From contig NZ_JAMZFY010000004.1 in NCBI RefSeq assembly GCF_025457605.1, positions 1 to 64,000 on the forward strand: 64,000 nt of DNA. Direction: 5' to 3'. The DNA comes from Haloarcula laminariae. Lineage in GTDB: Archaea; Halobacteriota; Halobacteria; Halobacteriales; Haloarculaceae. This document shows, one piece after another, positions 56,459 to 64,000 of this stretch. The position numbers were made by a program, and so were the translations under genes. A model generated the notes under the pieces. That model was not told the origin of the DNA. It did not search any database and saw nothing but the letters and a program-made list of their open reading frames with translations. The stretch's first letter is position 1, and every line of letters begins with the position of its first letter.

Positions 56459-57333
56459 TCGTCGAATGCCTCCTTAATCTCGGTAGCGAGGTCGTTATAC
56501 TTCTCGAGTGTTTCGTGTTCCCGATCAGGAACTCTGCGAACACCTTTTTCACCGTTCTTCCAGCCTTCATCGACGACTTGGTAGGCCGTTGCACGAGAGT
56601 CCCACATCTCCTGCATCAGCGACTCACGCTTACGGAAGACCGCTGGCACCTCATACTGGATATCGTTTTGGAGCGTCTGTAGATGTTCGCGGTGCCCAGT
56701 TGTATCACCGAAGGCGACCGGCACGACGCCGAGCACACCCACCTCGATATCGAGATTCCCTTCCAGACCAGCGACGAGTGCTTCGAGCCCATCGATACTG
56801 AGCGACCCCTTGCCCGAGAGTTCGACCGGAATAAGGATAGTACGAGTGACCATCACGGCGTTGTAGAGCCCTTGACCCTCGGAAGCCTGCGGGTCACAAA
56901 TGATTACGTCGTACTCCTCTTGGATACCGTTGCGACCAAGCAGCTGGTACAATTGCTCTTCCTGGACCCATTCGTAATCTGGGTCAGAGTGCATCTCTTC
57001 TTCTGATTCCTTGGCCCGGCGCATTGAAGTATCCAGGTTCGAGAGCATATTGTGGGCCGGGATCACATCGATATTGTCAATGCCAGTGTCTGTTTTGATG
57101 AGGTCTGTGAATGGGCCCTTGCTGCGGCCGACCATGTGCCGGACTAGGTTATCGGCTTCAGGATTGTCACGGTCATCGTCGACGTCAAAAATATAGGACA
57201 GAGAGGCATCTTGCGGGTCAAGATCAATGATTAGCGTCCGAAGGCCATCCTGAGCGTGCGCATGGGCGAGATTCGCTGCCGTCGTTGTTTTCCCGACGCC
57301 CCCAGCCTCGCTATAGACTGTGTATGCAAGCAT
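56455..57333 (-). CDS. ParA-family ATPase lacking the signature lysine
   Basis: A second ParA-type ATPase of 292 residues. The P-loop reads EAGGVGKTT (residues 9-17): the KGGxGKT signature lysine is Ala10 here, while the second Lys15 is kept. DLDPQDASLSYIF (Walker A') and YDVIICDPQASEG (Walker B) are present. The ATG at 57333 is used; a TTG at 57354 would add seven residues. Loss of the signature lysine, which in ParA/MinD acts across the dimer, suggests altered ATP use. The partner gene overlaps its end, and upstream repeats may be parS. Confidence 0.87.
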   Translation of the reverse strand: MLAYTVYSEAGGVGKTTTAANLAHAHAQDGLRTLIIDLDPQDASLSYIFDVDDDRDNPEADNLVRHMVGRSKGPFTDLIKTDTGIDNIDVIPAHNMLSNLDTSMRRAKESEEEMHSDPDYEWVQEEQLYQLLGRNGIQEEYDVIICDPQASEGQGLYNAVMVTRTILIPVELSGKGSLSIDGLEALVAGLEGNLDIEVGVLGVVPVAFGDTTGHREHLQTLQNDIQYEVPAVFRKRESLMQEMWDSRATAYQVVDEGWKNGEKGVRRVPDREHETLEKYNDLATEIKEAFDE

Positions 57334-57371
57334 AATATGGAATGTTCTTTGCAACTACTAATAATTAGCGT

Positions 57372-57495
57372 ATATTACTAACACTCGTTATTAACGTCTA
57401 CTGCTACTTTTTGTTCTTAACGTTAGTAACGAACAGTAGTATCTACTATGAATGTTGTGTGGTAGATACAAATGGTCGAACCCACTGTTCGTAAC
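57372..57495. promoter_or_regulatory. Repeat cluster upstream of the second parA (parS candidate)
   Basis: GTAACGAACAGT (57426-57437) and its inverse ACTGTTCGTAAC (57484-57495; one mismatch) flank another inverted repeat, TATCTAC (57440-57446) and GTAGATA (57462-57468). TACTAACACTCGTTATTAACG-like sequence precedes them from 57377. The AT-rich cluster lies 40-160 bp upstream of parA, where centromere sites are common. Confidence 0.45.
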
Positions 57496-57677
57496 TACTG
57501 TTTGTCAATCAAACATTTGGAGGAGATGCAGACTGCACAGAAATTATTTACAAGTCCAGACCTCGGCAATCGAATTCAGCTCTGATTTTTCCTAAGGCAA
57601 CTGCTTGCCTTTATTGGAGTAAACGTAAGCACCCGAGACCGGACGAGAATTAGCCGAATTCGGACGTTTGAAGGCCT

Positions 57678-57872
57678 ATGAAAGTCGTTTTTCGCTTGCT
57701 TATTATTTATATATCATATACCGCTATACTATTTTCACTCGAGTCAGGGATTAAGCTATTACGAAAGGATCACCGTATTACAATTAATTCAACTGGACAA
57801 TCAGACGGCGACAACACAGATATGCAAAATTTCAACGGAATAGATGAAATTGACACCGCGCTGTTGAAGTGA
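57678..57872 (+). CDS. Possible small membrane-anchored protein
   Basis: A 64-residue frame with a hydrophobic N terminus (VVFRLLIIYISYTAILFSLE) and a polar, acidic remainder. It is AT-rich and without clear start signals. It could be a real small membrane protein in the same transcript as the next gene, but evidence is limited to composition. Confidence 0.35.
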   Translation: MKVVFRLLIIYISYTAILFSLESGIKLLRKDHRITINSTGQSDGDNTDMQNFNGIDEIDTALLK

Positions 57873-57904
57873 ATGTCCTCTGTTGTAATCATCAACACTG
57901 ACGT

Positions 57905-58114
57905 ATGTCTCACCGAGATATGGAAGCAGGAGGAAAGGAGCCTCAATGGCCTGGTTACATCATGTTTACTGGTCTTCTGTGTATCATCGGTAGTATACTC
58001 ATCAGCCTCGCCTTGGGACCCGAATTAGGATACAGCAGTATCTTAGCAGGGATGAGATATTTCGGGTTCGCTCTAATCGTCGTGGGGTTTCTTATTTTTG
58101 TGACAGTAGAGTGA
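57905..58114 (+). CDS. Small two-helix membrane protein
   Basis: The 69-residue protein has two likely membrane helices (YIMFTGLLCIIGSILISLAL and YFGFALIVVGFLIFVTVE) joined by GPELGYSSILAGMR. Unrecognised, but the pattern is not random. An ATG at 57905, 32 bp after the preceding short frame; it may be the second gene of a small operon next to the potassium transporter genes. Confidence 0.5.
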   Translation: MSHRDMEAGGKEPQWPGYIMFTGLLCIIGSILISLALGPELGYSSILAGMRYFGFALIVVGFLIFVTVE

Positions 58115-58247
58115 GGTACACATCAATAAGACCGACGACTGACTCCCCACGGGAGGTGACTGCTAGGCCGTAACACAACCTCTGGTTAGTCGAGTTCCGT
58201 GCAACAATTTCAGATGGCTATTTTGTCAAATCTAAATTACATCTAAT

Positions 58248-59798
58248 TTAGCGGTACATATTGAGCCGCTGTAGGACTGATCCAACTAGTACGGCGATGG
58301 GGATGATTTCGAGCCGCCCGACCCACATATTGAGTATCAGCATGGCCTTCGCAGTATCGGGCATATCCGGCCCGGTGATACCACTGCTGAGGCCGACGTT
58401 ACTCTGTGCGCTCATCACGTCGAAGATGACGTACTCCAGCGGGTGGGCCGGTGAGAGCACACGGAGCAACACTGCGACGCCGATAACGAGGAATGTAATC
58501 CAGAGGATGAACACGACCGTCGCTTCAGTGTACTCGCGTTGGGCCTGTTCTTCGCTGAGCTTCCGGTCACCTATCTGCAGGTACGCAATGGCGGACTGCG
58601 GGCGGAAAACGTCCTGTATCTGCCAGACAGTCCCCTTGATCAGCGTTATCACGCGGATGAGCTTGAGACCGCTGACAGTCGACCCCGCTGCAGCACCAGT
58701 GAGCATGCCGAGACAGGCCCACAGCGTAGCACCAGCACTCCAGACTTGCTCGGTTCCGCCACCGATTGCCGTGCTTCCGAAGCCAGTGTTCGACGTTGCG
58801 GAGACGAACTGGAAGAGCGCGACCCGGAACGTCTCTTCAAGCGTCGCGTACTGACCGTTCGCGTACAGGATTGCCGTAAGGACAAGCGAGCCGACAGTGA
58901 ACCAGATGAACACCCATCGGGTCTGGAGATCGGTGTACAGATTCCGCACCTCGCCTTTGAATATGAGGTAGTGGATCGGGAAGGCGATACTGCCAGCGAC
59001 CATAATCGGCACAGTCGCGTACTCGATCAGCGGACTGTCGTAGTACCCGATAGACTCTGCGTGAACGGAGAATCCACCGGTAGCGATACCAGTCATCCCG
59101 TGATTGATAGCGTCCCACAGCGGCATGCCGGCCAGCAGGAACAAGACAATCGACCCAAGCGTGAGCCCGACGAAGATTTTCCAGATCTCGCGGACGGTGG
59201 TCACGATGCTCGGATGGATCTTCTCCGAGCGTGCTTCGCTCTCGTAGAGGGTGTAGGAGCCACTGCTACCTCCTCGTCGGAGGATAGCAACCGTCAGGAC
59301 GATGACGCCGACGCCGCCGACCCACTCGATGAACGACCGCCACCAGTGCAGCGAGCGCGGCAGTTTTTCTTCGACAGCGGCTACAGTGAGCCCGGTGCCG
59401 GTGAAGCCGCTCATACTCTCGAACACCGCATCCAGTGGGTTGAGGAAGATAGCCGTCGTCTCGTCCATTGCCGGCGTGTTCATCCAGATCGGCAGCGGGT
59501 CGAGCTGGATAGTCCACGCGATGAGGAGAAAGGGCAGCCCGCCGAGGACGCCGACGAGCGCCCATGCAGTAGCTGCGGTAACCATCGCCTCGCGTTTCTC
59601 CGGCGGGTCAGCGTCTTCGTAGCGCCAAACCAGCAGACTCCCGAGACCGGCCATAATCAGCGCCGAGATGAGGAAGGCCGGAATCGCAAAGAACTCGCCG
59701 TTTACTGCCGCGACGAGGACAGAAATCATCATCATAAACGAGATAGCTTGCACGATGCGACCGACGTCACGGCCGACGGTTCGTCTGTTTACGATCAT
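58248..59798 (-). CDS. trkH: TrkH/KtrB-type potassium channel subunit
   Basis: The membrane subunit of the Trk potassium uptake system, 516 residues with about 10-12 helices. Four pore loops with the filter glycines are visible: MSGFTGTGLTV, GMTGIATGGFS, SATSNTGFGST and MSAQSNVGLSSG. The C terminus NMWVGRLEIIPIAVLV is typical. It lies 21 bp downstream of trkA in the same operon. Potassium uptake is central to salt-in osmotic balance in haloarchaea. Confidence 0.95.
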   Translation of the reverse strand: MIVNRRTVGRDVGRIVQAISFMMMISVLVAAVNGEFFAIPAFLISALIMAGLGSLLVWRYEDADPPEKREAMVTAATAWALVGVLGGLPFLLIAWTIQLDPLPIWMNTPAMDETTAIFLNPLDAVFESMSGFTGTGLTVAAVEEKLPRSLHWWRSFIEWVGGVGVIVLTVAILRRGGSSGSYTLYESEARSEKIHPSIVTTVREIWKIFVGLTLGSIVLFLLAGMPLWDAINHGMTGIATGGFSVHAESIGYYDSPLIEYATVPIMVAGSIAFPIHYLIFKGEVRNLYTDLQTRWVFIWFTVGSLVLTAILYANGQYATLEETFRVALFQFVSATSNTGFGSTAIGGGTEQVWSAGATLWACLGMLTGAAAGSTVSGLKLIRVITLIKGTVWQIQDVFRPQSAIAYLQIGDRKLSEEQAQREYTEATVVFILWITFLVIGVAVLLRVLSPAHPLEYVIFDVMSAQSNVGLSSGITGPDMPDTAKAMLILNMWVGRLEIIPIAVLVGSVLQRLNMYR

Positions 59799-59819
59799 CT
59801 CAGGATAATTGAGGACTGC

Positions 59820-60530
59820 TCACAGGCTGAATCCGTTCGAATCGTTCGTTTCGTGGTCCTCGTAATGGCCGAAAATGTCGGTCACTTCCGGTGTAGCCCC
59901 GGTTCCGGAGTACACCGTCAACAGGTCTCCCTGTTCGATACGAGTCTGTCCACGCGGAGTGATGGGCGAATCCGATTCGTTCCGTTCAATCGCCACAACG
60001 AGCGTGTCTTCGTCGAGTAATCCTTCCTCGTCCGCTTCGATGAGGGTCAGGCCGGCGATTGGTGCGTCCTCGGCGACAGTTATCTCGAACACTTCGGCGA
60101 CATCGCCGACCCGCATGTAATCGACAATCGAGGGGCGGTCCACAGATCTGAACAGCGATTCGGCGATGAGGCGCTGTGGGTTCTCCATCGTATTGACGCC
60201 GATTTGCCGGAAGAGGTTCATGTGCTCCGGATTGTGGACGACCGAGACGATGCCAGGGATTTCGAGTTCCTGTGCGAGCAGGCAAATCATGACATTGGTC
60301 GCGTCCTGGTCCGTCGTCGAGATGATGGCGTCTGCGCGTTCGGCCCCGGCATCCTCTAACGTCTCCTTGATTGTGGCATCCGCATTGATCACCATGCAGT
60401 CGAACTCACTGGCGACCTCGTCTGCCCTGGCTGCGTCTTTCTCGATGACGACGACTTCGTTTCCGGTTCCCGTTGCGATTTCGATGAGCGGCGTTCCGAT
60501 ATCGCCGGCTCCGACAGTGATTATATACAT
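59820..60530 (-). CDS. trkA: TrkA potassium transport regulator
   Basis: A cytoplasmic RCK protein that forms a ring under TrkH and gates it in response to NAD(H) or ATP. The Rossmann motif VGAGDIGTPLIEIA and the acidic residue ending strand 2 (VVVIEKD) are present. Residues 1-120 are RCK-N, and RCK-C follows (VFEITVAEDAPIAGLTLIEA to the end). The 236 residues represent one RCK unit, half the bacterial TrkA. It is first in the trkA-trkH operon. Confidence 0.93.
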   Translation of the reverse strand: MYIITVGAGDIGTPLIEIATGTGNEVVVIEKDAARADEVASEFDCMVINADATIKETLEDAGAERADAIISTTDQDATNVMICLLAQELEIPGIVSVVHNPEHMNLFRQIGVNTMENPQRLIAESLFRSVDRPSIVDYMRVGDVAEVFEITVAEDAPIAGLTLIEADEEGLLDEDTLVVAIERNESDSPITPRGQTRIEQGDLLTVYSGTGATPEVTDIFGHYEDHETNDSNGFSL

Positions 60531-60783
60531 GTACTTTCACTCCTACTGGTGCCGTTTGCGCTGCGTAATTCGTGGTCAGGATGCCGAACGCAGTGCTTGT
60601 CCTGCTGCCTGCTAACCTGACATTGCGGACCTAAGTTCGTAGTCACTTGGCAGTAGATTACGGTCCTAGAATAAAAACTCCGCTATCTTGCGGTATCAGT
60701 ATAATATGGGGCTTCAGGTCAGTATTCGGGAGTGGTATTGACTTTACCACCAGAATAAGAGTGATATAAAATCAATCGTGTCA

Positions 60784-61548
60784 TCACGAGGGTGTCATCG
60801 GCTTGTTCGTATTGCCGAAGGCTTCTAGTGTCGACTCGGGCACGCCGTCCCGGGCGAACACGGAGATGAGGTCACCAGAACGGATCTCTGTGTCACCTTT
60901 CGGCGTAATCATTTCTTCCCCCCGTTCGATGGCGATTACGAGGACTTCACTGCCAAGCAGCGATTGTTCGTTGGCTTCCCGTAGCGTCGTGTTGACAATC
61001 GGTGCGTCCTTGCTGACTGTCACGTCCACCACTTCGGCGCCGCCAGAGAGTGACACCATGTCGGTCATGGCACCCTGCTTGCTCGCGCCGTCCGGTCCGA
61101 ACGGCTCGTATGGCGTAAAATACTCCTCCTGAATCAGGTCTTCGTCCTCGATTTCCAGGCCGAGCTTGCTGAGCTGGTGTGCAATCCGCGTCAGGTCGCT
61201 CATCTCTTCACCCACGGCCTTGACCTGAAGGTTGCCACGCCCTGTCCGGAGTTCCCGGACGTTCACGACACCGGGTACGGTGAGCGCCTTTCTGGCGAGA
61301 TTCTCTCGCTCACTTGCAGAGGTGTTACAGACAAATAGATTGGTCATGCGGCTCTCACACCGCTCGTAGTCGATGTCCGCGTGATACCCCTTGATAATTC
61401 CCGCCTCTTCGAGCTGGTCAATGCGGTTACGAATCGTCCCCGGAGAGACATCCATCTCCTCCGCGACCATCGGGGCCGAGATGTTCCGTGCGTCCTGCTG
61501 TAGCGCGTGGATGATGCGCTTGTCAATTTCGTCGAGACGACGACTCAT
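60784..61548 (-). CDS. Lrp/AsnC regulator fused to RCK-C domain
   Basis: The 254-residue protein joins an AsnC-type DNA-binding domain (LDEIDKRIIHALQQDARNIS, VSPGTIRNRIDQLEEAGIIK) and a ligand-binding part (residues 65-150) to a C-terminal RCK-C domain (VVDVTVSKDAPIVNTTLREA, ITPKGDTEIRSGDLISVFAR). RCK-C domains bind small ligands such as cyclic dinucleotides. The fusion suggests a regulator that adjusts transport genes, probably trkA/trkH or the adjacent permease. The ATG at 61548 is the natural N terminus. Confidence 0.93.
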   Translation of the reverse strand: MSRRLDEIDKRIIHALQQDARNISAPMVAEEMDVSPGTIRNRIDQLEEAGIIKGYHADIDYERCESRMTNLFVCNTSASERENLARKALTVPGVVNVRELRTGRGNLQVKAVGEEMSDLTRIAHQLSKLGLEIEDEDLIQEEYFTPYEPFGPDGASKQGAMTDMVSLSGGAEVVDVTVSKDAPIVNTTLREANEQSLLGSEVLVIAIERGEEMITPKGDTEIRSGDLISVFARDGVPESTLEAFGNTNKPMTPS

Positions 61549-61598
61549 AGGGGAATTACAGGGCGCGCGCCAATCCCTTTTTCCCCTTCTGCCAGTGT

Positions 61599-63869
61599 CT
61601 ACGATTCGAGGCGTTGGACGATGGCCTGACGGACCGACATCGCGGACTCTTCGGGACCCCGAGCCATGACCACAGTCCGATCAGCCTGTTCACCAATCGT
61701 CTCGGGTAATGAGCCGAAGACGGCCTGTGACACCGCACCAGTGCGGGTTGCACCCACACAGATAGTATCGTACTCCGAGGCCGCATCGAGAATCGTCCCC
61801 TCGATATCCTCGGCGACCTCGATACGGCTCTCGTATTGAGTCGCTTCGAGACCGGCCCGCTCGACGAACTCCTCAATGAGCACCTCCCCGCGCTCCTGTG
61901 GCGACGCACCTTCGTCATCGTCGCCTGGTTCCTGGACGTTGAACAGCGTCAACGAGGTATCCTCGCCGGACGCCTCAGCAAACTCCGCTGCCCGCCGGGC
62001 GGTAACTGGTGCGTGGGGGCCCTCACCGGCGAGGACCATGATATCTCCCTCTCCGCGCCCGTCCTCGGGCCAGAGTTTCACGAGCGTCGCATCACACGAA
62101 GCGCGGCCAATGACGGGGTCGATAGTCGAGCCGAGGACGTGTTCGCGCCGACTCCGTGTGCCTTTCCAGCCCAGCAGGACGTGGTCGGCGTCTTCCTCCT
62201 CGATGACGTCCAGAATCGCCGAACCGGCGTTGCGGCCGACGATTGCGCGAGTTCGTAGACCGACATCGAGCTCGTCGGCAATGTCCCGCGCGGAGTCCAG
62301 CAGTTCCTGCTGTCTTTCAACACGTGCTTCCTCGAAAGTGAGGTCCTGCGCTAGCGAGGTCTGCTGTGGGACTTCGATGATATTCACCACGATGACTTCG
62401 GCCGTCTCACTATCGTGAGCGTGTGCACTGGCCGCTGCCATCCGGAGCAGGTCCCGTTCGGTTTCGGGGTTCGCTACCGGTACAACGACTTGGTAGCGCC
62501 CCTGTCCGTCGGTAACTTTCGTCGGACCCGGCGCGATTGCTTCCCCGACCAAGCTCTGGCTGAGCGCCCGGTCGCGTGCGTAGACGGCGTACCAGAGGAT
62601 CCCAAAGACGACGATGACACCGCCGATAGCCTGCACGATAAGGCTCATCTGGAGCAGAATGGCGATACAGGCAATAAATCCGAGTATCGGGACAATCGGA
62701 TACAGAACGCTCGGAATCCGGAACGACGGGTCATAGGCCTCGGGGTCGGCACGTCGCAGGACGACGACCGCGACGTGGACGAGCGCGTAGGTGACGAGAT
62801 ACATGAAACTCGCCACTTCAGCGAGTGTTCCGATACCGACGCCGATGGCGATGAGCACCAGCGTGATGATACCTGTCGCGGTGATTGCACGGTACGGCGT
62901 TCGGAACCGGTCGTGAACCTCGTTGAGCCAGTTAATGAGAATCTTGTCACGACCCATGGCAAAGTTCACGCGGGCCGCCGAGAGGATACTCGCGTTCGCA
63001 CTCGACACCGTTGCCAGAACAGCACCGACAATCATTGCCAGCGCGCCGATGGAGCCCATGAACTCGGTCGCCACGTCAGCGACCGGAATCTGTGAGGTTG
63101 CGAGCGCCTCGATGGAGAGCGTCCCCGTCGAGACGAACATCACACCCACGTACATCAGCGTGGGCGTCACAACCGCGGCAATCATCGCCAAAGGGAGGTT
63201 CCGGCTTGGGTTCTTGATCTCCTCGGCGCTGGTTGCAATCACCTCGAAGCCGATGAACGTCACGTAGACGGTTCCGATGGTGGCCGCGACGGCCGGCCAC
63301 CCGTTGGGGTTGAAATCCCCGATAGTCGGGCCATCGACGATTCCGATGCCGAGGAAGGTGACGATGAGACCGACCAGCGTGAGGACAATAACGTTCTGCA
63401 GTGCGCCGGTCTCCTTGACGCCGTAGTAGTTGACGCCGGTCAGCAGTGCTGCCATGACGAGTGCAGCGACAGTAATCCCAATCTCGCCCCATCCGGCTAG
63501 GAAGCCGACATACTGACCAAGGCCGGGTAGCAGGTATTGGCCGAACCCAATCATGTAGAAGGCACTGGCGAAAGTCAACCCGGCCCACATCCCCCATCCG
63601 ACGATACTGCCGAAGAATGGGCCCAGTGCTCGATTGACGTAATAGTAGCTCCCACCGGCTTTCGGCATCCCGGTGGCAAGCTCCGAGAGCGAAATCGCCG
63701 CGAGCAGCGAGACAAGCCCGCCGGCGAAGAAGGAGATCATGCTTGCAGGACCCGCCTGTTCGGCGGCGATACTCGGCAGGACGAAGATGCCGGCACCAAT
63801 CATCGTCCCGAGTCCAATAGTGTACGCTTCGAGGAAGCCGAGGTCGCGTGCGAGTTCCTGGTCAGTCAT
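61599..63869 (-). CDS. Amino-acid permease (APC) with universal-stress domains
   Basis: A 756-residue transporter: about 12 membrane helices of the APC superfamily (GLGTMIGAGIFVLPSIAAEQ is the consensus first helix with the unwound GAGIF) and, from about residue 460, two universal-stress-protein domains (RYQVVVPVANPETERDLLRM and GDIMVLAGEGPHAPVTARRA). Haloarchaea use these to couple uptake of amino acids or polyamines to stress or ATP sensing. The ATG at 63869 was chosen; 20 more upstream codons are open but overlap the previous gene. It starts 8 bp before the end of the universal-stress gene upstream. Confidence 0.93.
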   Translation of the reverse strand: MTDQELARDLGFLEAYTIGLGTMIGAGIFVLPSIAAEQAGPASMISFFAGGLVSLLAAISLSELATGMPKAGGSYYYVNRALGPFFGSIVGWGMWAGLTFASAFYMIGFGQYLLPGLGQYVGFLAGWGEIGITVAALVMAALLTGVNYYGVKETGALQNVIVLTLVGLIVTFLGIGIVDGPTIGDFNPNGWPAVAATIGTVYVTFIGFEVIATSAEEIKNPSRNLPLAMIAAVVTPTLMYVGVMFVSTGTLSIEALATSQIPVADVATEFMGSIGALAMIVGAVLATVSSANASILSAARVNFAMGRDKILINWLNEVHDRFRTPYRAITATGIITLVLIAIGVGIGTLAEVASFMYLVTYALVHVAVVVLRRADPEAYDPSFRIPSVLYPIVPILGFIACIAILLQMSLIVQAIGGVIVVFGILWYAVYARDRALSQSLVGEAIAPGPTKVTDGQGRYQVVVPVANPETERDLLRMAAASAHAHDSETAEVIVVNIIEVPQQTSLAQDLTFEEARVERQQELLDSARDIADELDVGLRTRAIVGRNAGSAILDVIEEEDADHVLLGWKGTRSRREHVLGSTIDPVIGRASCDATLVKLWPEDGRGEGDIMVLAGEGPHAPVTARRAAEFAEASGEDTSLTLFNVQEPGDDDEGASPQERGEVLIEEFVERAGLEATQYESRIEVAEDIEGTILDAASEYDTICVGATRTGAVSQAVFGSLPETIGEQADRTVVMARGPEESAMSVRQAIVQRLES

Positions 63870-64000
63870 GGTCTGGTAGTGTGATAACAGGCAAGTCGCT
63901 CTCCGAGACGAGTGACAGCGCCACGTCACCGGTCAGCAGACGGATCCACCGACTGCCACCACGTGGAGTGAAGACGATAGCACTCGCGTCGATGTCGTGT
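63862..64000 (-). CDS. Universal stress protein (C-terminal end, cut by window edge)
   Basis: The last 45 residues of a frame open to the right edge: ASAIVFTPRGGSRWIRLLTG, then DVALSLVSESDLPVITLPDH. The pattern G-G-x-R/S-x-x-x-x-L-x-G-D-V and the end L-P-V-I-T-L-P are those of UspA-type domains. The stop overlaps the permease start by 8 bp, so the two are co-translated. Confidence 0.75.
   Translation of the reverse strand, partial: HDIDASAIVFTPRGGSRWIRLLTGDVALSLVSESDLPVITLPDHD

Noticed and set aside
58539-60020. Long plus-strand open frame of 493 codons opposite trkH and trkA
   Set aside because: It is antisense to two genes with clear motifs; its composition (Arg/His/Asp-rich without hydrophobic pattern) is that of a shadow frame in GC-rich DNA.

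Overview
The window comes from a haloarchaeon (class Halobacteria). Coding DNA is GC-rich, the proteins are strongly acidic, and the gene families are haloarchaeal: CetZ tubulin, a bacterio-opsin-activator HTH regulator, Orc1/Cdc6, a heme-copper oxidase CoxA, and many small zinc-ribbon and winged-helix proteins. Start regions often have a TATA-like box about 25 bp upstream of the ATG, as expected for leaderless archaeal transcripts. I see no rRNA, tRNA or CRISPR array.

Layout. Both ends look like main-chromosome housekeeping DNA. On the left are sufB (cut by the edge), a SelO adenylyltransferase, coxA, a Bat-like regulator and cetZ (1-7.1 kb). On the right are the potassium transporter genes trkH and trkA, an Lrp/AsnC-RCK fusion, an amino-acid permease with universal-stress domains, and a cut universal-stress gene (58.2-64 kb). 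The DNA between is largely accessory. It starts with a CoiA-like nuclease and a tyrosine recombinase (7.2-10.7 kb). A ParA module with a repeat-rich operator and several two-gene regulatory or toxin-like modules follow (10.8-19 kb), including a RelE-like toxin with a winged-helix partner. An Orc1/Cdc6 gene has its own origin of five inverted and direct motifs (20-21.6 kb). Next come a PhiH-like repressor and a 960-residue unknown protein.

From 26 to 33 kb lies a mosaic of small genes separated by repeats. It includes an OB-fold protein with a hairpin leader, a free-standing LAGLIDADG endonuclease and a MNT/HepT toxin-antitoxin pair. Three copies of a 79-bp promoter module each precede a small gene. 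In each copy an inverted repeat is followed, after exactly 27 bp, by a short palindrome and an AT-rich box.

From 46.8 down to 33.5 kb one tightly packed minus-strand operon reads: VirB2-like pilin candidate, secreted sequon-rich membrane protein, Tat lipoprotein, VirB6-like protein, VirB4 ATPase, a 42-residue peptide, three paralogous ribbon-helix-helix-type proteins, an HUH relaxase and a VirD4 coupling protein. This looks like a complete minimal conjugation apparatus. The clear VirD2-type relaxase is notable because archaeal conjugative elements have generally been described without one. A second tyrosine recombinase (47.2-48.5 kb) sits beside it.

Beyond the second recombinase are possible cargo genes: a class II HMG-CoA reductase and a dihydroxy-acid dehydratase. 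They are followed by a DDE transposase and a second ParA operon with an unusual Walker motif. My reading is an integrative or plasmid-derived conjugative element, with its own replication, partition and stability genes, embedded in or fused to a chromosome. I could not fix its attachment sites.
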